From assembly GCA_963791315.1 (NCBI GenBank), contig CAWBRQ010000006.1, positions 310,001-374,000 on the forward strand: DNA of 64,000 nt. Direction: 5' to 3'. This document shows, one piece after another, positions 58,944-64,000 of the stretch. The notes under the pieces were generated by a model. The model did not search any database and was not told where the DNA came from. It saw only the letters and a program-made list of their open reading frames with translations. This DNA comes from JACCZX01 sp963791315 (GTDB lineage: Bacteria > Pseudomonadota > Gammaproteobacteria > Burkholderiales > Burkholderiaceae_F). A program made the position numbers and the translations under genes. Position 1 is the stretch's first letter. The number at the start of each line of letters is the position of its first letter.

Positions 58944-60182
58944 TCACTCGACGCGCTTCGGACAAATAAAAAGCAAGGCTTCGAAACATCTGGATTGTCC
59001 CCAACGATGCATCGGAACGTTATCCCAGCCCAGCTGTAATTTCCGGGAGCGGAACGACCGATCGCGCTTTACCCACACTTCCAAAATATGTGTGACGACC
59101 TTCTCCAGTGTTCTATCCAGCTCGGGAAAGCGATCGCGCAGAAGTAGGTACAGGTTAATAATGTATTCGGCCGCAATCGTGAACTGGGGTTTATAAACCG
59201 TCAGGCGGGGAGCTTTGGAAAAGGGTTTCGGCAGGCCATCTTCGTCGAAGAGATTCTTAAGATAATACTTAATCCCTTTGGAAAGTGCCTCTTTACACGG
59301 CTCGTACCCGGTTAAGGCGTAAATCTTCGCGATGGCTTTCATCACGTAACAAGTGCGAGTAGTGGTCGCATAAGTCCCTACTCCATCCATCGCGTAAAAC
59401 CACGAACCGTCCGCGTTCTGGCTCTCCAAGATGAAATTCAAATTTCGTTCTGCGATTTTCCAGTAGTCTTCGATGGCCAGGAGCTTAGAGGCGTTCGTCA
59501 GCAAGAAAGCGCGATAGGCGGCAGCATTACAACTCCGCCTTTATCGAAAGGCGTGTAGGAAGAACTGCTTGCACGTTCCGACGTTCTGAAATGCATCTGC
59601 GCGCATGTCGCGCAATCGATTCGACGATTACTTTCCATTCGTCCCGTCCAGTCAGTTCGAAAACCTGGAGGAAAGCTTCGGTAACAGTAGGGCGTCGTCG
59701 TAATGAGTGGCGTTTGTTCTTTGATCGTGCTGTTCCGAGTGACCCAATTAAGGCATAAACCCCAGCAATATTCCTCTAAAGCCGGGGCAGCGCGATTTTT
59801 TGAGCTCGGTTAGAAAATGAATCGCGTTTTCCAGCTGCGACGAATCTCCAGTTGCCTGGTACAGGAAAGCGAAGCCCATCGCGAACGCGCCGCGATTGGA
59901 AAATCGATAGGCGACGAAAGAGCCGTCGTCCCGATGGCACAAATGCTTCCGCAGAAAATCATGGGAGCTAACGGCCGCCGTCCCGATAAGCCCATGGCTG
60001 TAATAGAGCGCCTTTCGCTCGTCCACCGACCAGCCCAGCGAAGAAAGTTTCGGTAATCCCACGATGTTTCACCGTAGCTCTCCAGCCAATCAGTGAAGTT
60101 GGCAAAGACGCGAGTAACGTTGTCTCCAGTTGTGTATCCCCAGACGTTCTGGATTTGGATCTCTTTTTATCGCCACTTTCAT
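58944..60182 (-). CDS. Conserved alpha/alpha-toroid-like protein of polysaccharide clusters, frame shifts
   Basis: The C-terminal 186 residues are intact: LLAIEDYWKIAERNLNFILE, QNADGSWFYAMDG, EDGLPKPFSKAPRLTVYKP, GWDNVPMHRWGQ. Repeated helical pairs with DGSW-type turns suggest an alpha/alpha toroid, as in glycan-active enzymes. The N-terminal part is at 59748-60062 (GTAAVSSHDFLRKHLCHRDD, FLYQATGDSSQLENAIHFL), with the start probably at 60182. About 240 bases between the two are broken. Proteins like this occur beside AsnB and glycosyltransferases; no function is proven. Confidence 0.6.
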
Positions 60183-60199
60183 TTATCCTTACGGCGCCT

Positions 60200-61100
60200 C
60201 CTGTTGGCCCATTTCCGCATAAAAGTTGCTGATCTTTCTGCAACTTCAAACAGGCTAGAGAAAATGTTCCGCAGCTTTTTCTATTGTTCCAGCGGCGTGA
60301 GCCGGAGCTATCAATTCTACGGGAGACCGGGCGTTTCATCCGCCGGGCGGCTGCCCAACAGTAACCGGAAAGGGCTGCGCCATCGATTGGTTGTTTTGTT
60401 GCACGGTAGGCTACGCGGAGGCTCATAAGGTGAACCACCTCAGTAATAGTCCTTTTCGCCATACGAAGCTGGCTGCCGTTCTGCCTCTTCGCCGTCTCGA
60501 GTGTCCGGTGATGATGAAACCGTTTTTGCGGGAACGACTTTGCTTTCCATCCTTTCATCCTAGCCGACATCACCGCGATCCAATCGACGCCTCCTGCCGC
60601 GTTCGGGAAGTATCCACCGATCTCTTCAAAACACCGACGCCGAAAAAGCTGACATTCCCCAGCCACATGATTCTCACCCTCAACTATCGCGGGCAGTGTC
60701 GTAACCACCATCCTTGAACAAACGGTGTCCTGGTCATCCCTCGAGCTTGCAGTATCTTCCGAAAATTGCCGCATCAAAAAACTTAGATATTCGGGATCGA
60801 ACGAAATATCTGCGTCAAGGTTCCCATTACGTCAAAATCCAAGTGATCCAGTCGCTCCAGCCCTGCGTTAAAGGCGTGCACCTTGGTCGGAAATGCCGAT
60901 CCAAACGCGGTGAACGGTGAACGACCTGGATCCATGGAAAGCGCTGCGCATAATCCGCAGCGATGTCCCCGAACTCGTTGGTCCAGCCATCGTTGACGAT
61001 AATCCAACGTTCTGGAACAACGTTTGCGCTGCCATCGACTCAAGCGTCTTTGGATGAAACGCTCTTCATTATGGGCGGGAGTGATCAGGACGTACTTCAT
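60200..61100 (-). CDS. Glycosyltransferase family 2, several frame shifts
   Basis: It begins MKYVLITPAHNEERFIQ, the standard GT-A opening. After a garbled 100 bases it resumes with PTKVHAFNAGLERLDHLDFD, where the metal-binding DxD should follow, then MMRQFSEDTA. The segment VAGECQLFRRRCFEEIGGY is the acceptor-binding region of GT2 enzymes and is intact, followed by GGVDWIAVMSARMKGWK. The C-terminal end is uncertain. It probably adds a sugar during exopolysaccharide or O-antigen assembly in the cytoplasm or at the inner membrane. Confidence 0.65.
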
Positions 61101-61157
61101 GGCTGATGGCCGACGACGGCAACGGGATATCGAAGGTAGTGGCGTTTCGCCTGGTCT

Positions 61158-62250
61158 CTATCGTGTTTTGTCTTTCTCCCGACTTCTGCCCGCCGAGATT
61201 TGGACGAAGATCTCATCCATGATACTAGCGGTGAGGAGGATTTTGGTAAGGGATAGGCGGTGGACTGTCAGATCCGACGCTGTTGGGACAAGTGCTCAAT
61301 GATCTTCTATTGAGAGTCCCGGCGAAGCCGCTGCCGAACAGAATCGGCGGGTACGTTGATGTGTGCGTTTCCAAGGTGCTCGCGGGCAGCCCGAAGCGGC
61401 GGGGACCAAATAGGTTAAATAACTTTTACAGGGTCGATTTTTGTTTCGAACAACGGTCCCGCTGCTGTGATCCACGACGATTGAACCTTCCGGGCCTAGA
61501 GACGCAACTGGTCGAGCCCTTTGAGTTGTGTCGAAAAACAGAATGATGAACTCCTACCCGTTTTATCCCGAAGCAATACCCTTAATTCATCCAGAGATCT
61601 GTTCGTAACCCTAGCTTTAAGTAGCGGACTTTGACCTGCAATCGCCGTGATCTCCGTTATATCGTCATCAAGAAATTCAGCAAGCTTCGCTACTCCATGA
61701 CTGATGATGTTGTGGAGCAAGCCACCCGGTAGTTTTTATCGATGGTTTTGGTCTTGTAAAAGCGCTTTTGCATACGTCGCGTCGCCTAAGTCATAGGAAA
61801 AATAACTTCAGGAATGCGCCGGTTCTCCACCTATAAAACCTTCTCGAACCAGGCGGCGCATTTCCAGCATCTCGAGCGTGAACTCAAAGATTATGTCCCG
61901 CCGTGATCTTGATATTCTTATTTTCAGCCAGCTCGATCTTAATGATTGGCCTCTTCGCTGGTGACCGTAAAAGGTTTCTCCAGGGAGACATGGCTTCCCG
62001 TTCACATTTTCTCTCGCCAGCGAGCGGTAGCGGCTCGTGGCGGCGTGGTGATATGAACAACGTCGGGTGAGACGGCCTTCAACATCTCCTGAGCGTTGGA
62101 CATCTGCAATTGTGAAACGCTCGGCAAGCTGCTGCGCCATGAGAGGTTCCTGATCGCAGATGGAACGACGCCGCAATCCGCAATTCGCCCACTGGCGTGT
62201 ACCATGCTGGTCGGCAATCTTCCTGAACTCACTATTGCGACACGAAGCAT
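61158..62250 (-). CDS. Gfo/Idh/MocA-family oxidoreductase, several frame shifts
   Basis: NAD(P)-dependent sugar oxidoreductase in pieces: the N-terminal LRVAIVSSG (degenerate dinucleotide fold); AQEMLKAVSPDVVHITTPP; then FTLEMLEMRRLVREGFIGGE; GGLLHNIISHGVAKLAEFLD and TNRSLDELRVLLRDKTG; and a C-terminal ASIMDEIFVQIS. The HNIISHG segment holds the likely catalytic histidine. The start ATG 62250 overlaps the end of the epimerase gene. It would make or reduce a nucleotide-sugar precursor. Confidence 0.65.
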
Positions 62251-62255
62251 GTCGA

Positions 62256-63310
62256 TCAGACCTCGCTGTTTGTTCCGAACTGCGCAAGGAATGTTTCCAT
62301 CGCTTGCTTCATCGGCACACGTGGCTTCCAACCCAGTCGTGTTTTGAGTTTCTCGTTCGAGTAGCGCTGACTCTTCCAATTCGCCACGACAGCGGCGACG
62401 GTTGAAGGCAGGCGAAGCTGCTCCTTCGACCATTTCGAGTATTTTTCCCAAGCATAGAATGCGCTATAATAAAAACCGAGTAGGGAAACGCTAATTGACC
62501 GAAAACGCCTGGCCACTTTGTAAGTTTTGAAGTTGGCGAGCAGTGAGGAGATCATCATCAACAATATTAAAGACTTCACCATCCATTCCCGGCGTGAGAC
62601 CAGCGAGGAGAATTGCTTCGGCGCAATTATCGACATAGGTCAGTGGCAAAAGATTCGTAGGGGTTTACCTGCATAAACGGTCCGAAAACCTTGATCCCGA
62701 TGCGGCCGTTTAACTCCTGTTTGCCAGCTCCGAAAACGTAACCTGGCCTGAAATCACACGGCAGCCCGTAGTGTTTCGCGTATTCCCGGACAATTTCTTC
62801 CTGTTCAAGTTTCCAAAGCCATACAAGCGTTGAATCGCTCCTGGAAGCCGTTTCCATGAAATGCAGGTTTCATCAAGAAGACTGTTATGCTTTAAGCTCA
62901 AATTCGAATAAACCGCAAAGGAACTGGGATTTCACGAACCGCTTTGGTTTTCCAACTTCGAGAAATGCATCCAACAAATTGCGCGTAGCCAAGGCAGAAT
63001 TCATGAATGCCCCGGCGGAACCATTTCTCCATTCGGCGGGCAAGGTGGATTATTACAGAGACATCCTGCGCGGCCTTTCGACAGTCCTCGCGTGAAAGCA
63101 GGTCCCCGGAAACGAATTCGACACTTTTGGCGTTCGAACGCTGGCTAAGAATTTTCTTGAGATTTTCAAGTTTGCCTTGATGGACAAAGCAGCGCAGGTT
63201 AGTAATACCATATTCAAGAAGACGCTCGACAACCTTTGTTCCAATGAAGCCATTGGAGCCGGTGACCAAAAGGCGATCAACTTGATTGAACGGAATGTTC
63301 TTGCATCCAT
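62256..63310 (-). CDS. NAD-dependent epimerase/dehydratase (extended SDR), several frame shifts
   Basis: The N-terminal Rossmann motif VTGSNGFIGTKVVERLLEYG is intact, followed by VEFVSGDLLSREDCRKAAQD and VSVIIHLA. The middle (GLPCDFRPGYVFGAGKQELN) and FNIVDDD-like region come from other frames. The catalytic Tyr-x-x-x-Lys should lie near 62790 and is not clearly readable. The C-terminal end reads LGWKPRVPMKQAMETFLAQF. It acts on a nucleotide sugar and is the first gene of the leftward cluster after the beta-helix gene. Confidence 0.65.
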
Positions 63311-63456
63311 TAGCGTTGAGCTCGCCCCTTAAGGCGAAAGCTTGTTAATTAGTAGTTGGGAGTAGGCGGTTCAACTCTTTCCCGTTCCCCGAGTTTTCTT
63401 TAGCTCCGCCCCATCTCCGCCTTTTTATCTTTTTAGCCTTTCTTTGGTTGCTTTTG

Positions 63457-64000
63457 TTAGCATAGCTTTGGGAAACGGGGGCCGCGTTCTACTGTCGGCT
63501 GCGACGGAGGTGAGACTTCGTCAGCGGATGCGGAGGCGTATGGCGTGTAGCCCGGCATCGGCGTGTTGTTAAACAACGCACATTGGCTCTTACGCCTGGG
63601 CCTGCGCTAAAATTGACTTGTCCGTTAACCTCATTCGTGTTGTTCCACGAGTAGCACGGCTCGGTCGCTTGATTGTTCCATGAGGTAGGTCGAACTGGAG
63701 ATTTGCCGGTAAATGAAGAACCGAGCGCCCGACCGGGTTGATCCCAGGGCGTGTTCTACTTTGCGGATTTCAAGGGAATCGCCTGGTGCAAAACGACATG
63801 GCTGGAGGCGTCGGATAACCAGGGTTACTCCCGTAACTGATCGTGTTTGATGTATCACCCAGAATCCAGCCGAAATGAAGACTGCCGGCAACGAGAATAT
63901 CAGTGGTTCGGCGTAGGGTGTATCCTGCCCATCTGGTTCGCCGTCCAGCTAGCTCCGGCAGGTTACGCGCTTGTGCTGGTTATTAGCTGCTGCAGTTCCT
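63457..64000 (-). CDS. Probable extracellular beta-helix (pectate-lyase-like) protein, C-terminal part
   Basis: The gene enters from the right edge. Readable parts are FAPGDSLEIRKVEHALGS, CYSWNNTNEVNGQVNFSAG, and NNTPMPGYTPYASA before the stop, with at least two frame shifts. The series (GDS/LEIRKV, PCYSWNN, PMPGYTPY) is one I recognise from C termini of large secreted right-handed parallel beta-helix proteins in soil bacteria. This is pattern memory and not proof; the catalytic part would lie outside the window. Confidence 0.45.

Noticed and set aside
1..64000. CRISPR array, prophage or integrase-bounded island
   Set aside because: No regularly spaced direct repeats, no phage structural genes and no integrase were seen; both tRNAs lack flanking repeats of their 3' ends as far as I could check by eye.

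Overview
The window looks like a high-GC betaproteobacterial chromosome, probably Burkholderiales or a near relative. The evidence is the gene order odhA-odhB-lpdA-zapE, the cluster gltA-sdhE-sdhB-sdhA-sdhD-sdhC, and a GntR regulator divergent from mdh. It is joined on the right to DNA of different composition and gene content. No rRNA or CRISPR array was seen; there are two tRNAs (Leu-UAA, Cys-GCA).

Region 1 (1-39.3 kb) is a dense block of central metabolism. An Hsp70-like gene and a coiled-coil gene lie at the left edge. The 2-oxoglutarate dehydrogenase operon (odhA, odhB, lpdA, zapE) runs leftward. Back to back with it runs a ferredoxin-linked 2-oxoacid oxidoreductase operon (FAD/4Fe-4S subunit, korA, korB). 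Then come creD and a BrkB family gene, the citrate synthase/succinate dehydrogenase operon, a GntR regulator, and a rightward mdh-prpC-mliC-like-prpD-acnA run. This run leads directly into an Mla/MCE lipid transport operon (STAS-permease fusion, ATPase, MCE protein, lipoprotein). Housekeeping and orphan genes follow (GNAT-DEDDh fusion, M14 carboxypeptidase, nitroreductase, aminotransferase, BadI/MenB-like hydratase, MBL hydrolase). Together these genes cover almost the whole oxidative TCA cycle plus part of the methylcitrate cycle.

Region 2 (39.3-49.6 kb) is a leftward catabolic and uptake cluster: acyl-CoA dehydrogenase, MmgE/PrpD protein, two M20 peptidases, a two-domain peptide-type ABC ATPase, two permeases, and the 3' end of a solute-binding protein. 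It is richer in GC than region 1 in the lines I counted, and almost every gene carries frame shifts.

Region 3 (49.6-57.95 kb) is a mosaic of short, often broken genes that I associate with rhizobial (Alphaproteobacteria) genomes, including an IS630-type transposase that appears to have split a secreted Gly/Ala-rich protein gene.

Region 4 (57.95-64 kb), much lower in GC, is a leftward exopolysaccharide-type cluster: NAD-dependent epimerase, Gfo/Idh/MocA oxidoreductase, family 2 glycosyltransferase, alpha/alpha-toroid-like protein, and an asparagine synthetase cut off at its 3' side. It is preceded by the C-terminal part of a probable beta-helix protein.

Insertions and deletions are sparse on the left and very dense on the right. 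The simplest reading is a long-read assembly whose accuracy falls toward the right end, with possible chimeric joins near 49.62 kb and 57.95 kb. True horizontal transfer and decay are the alternative.
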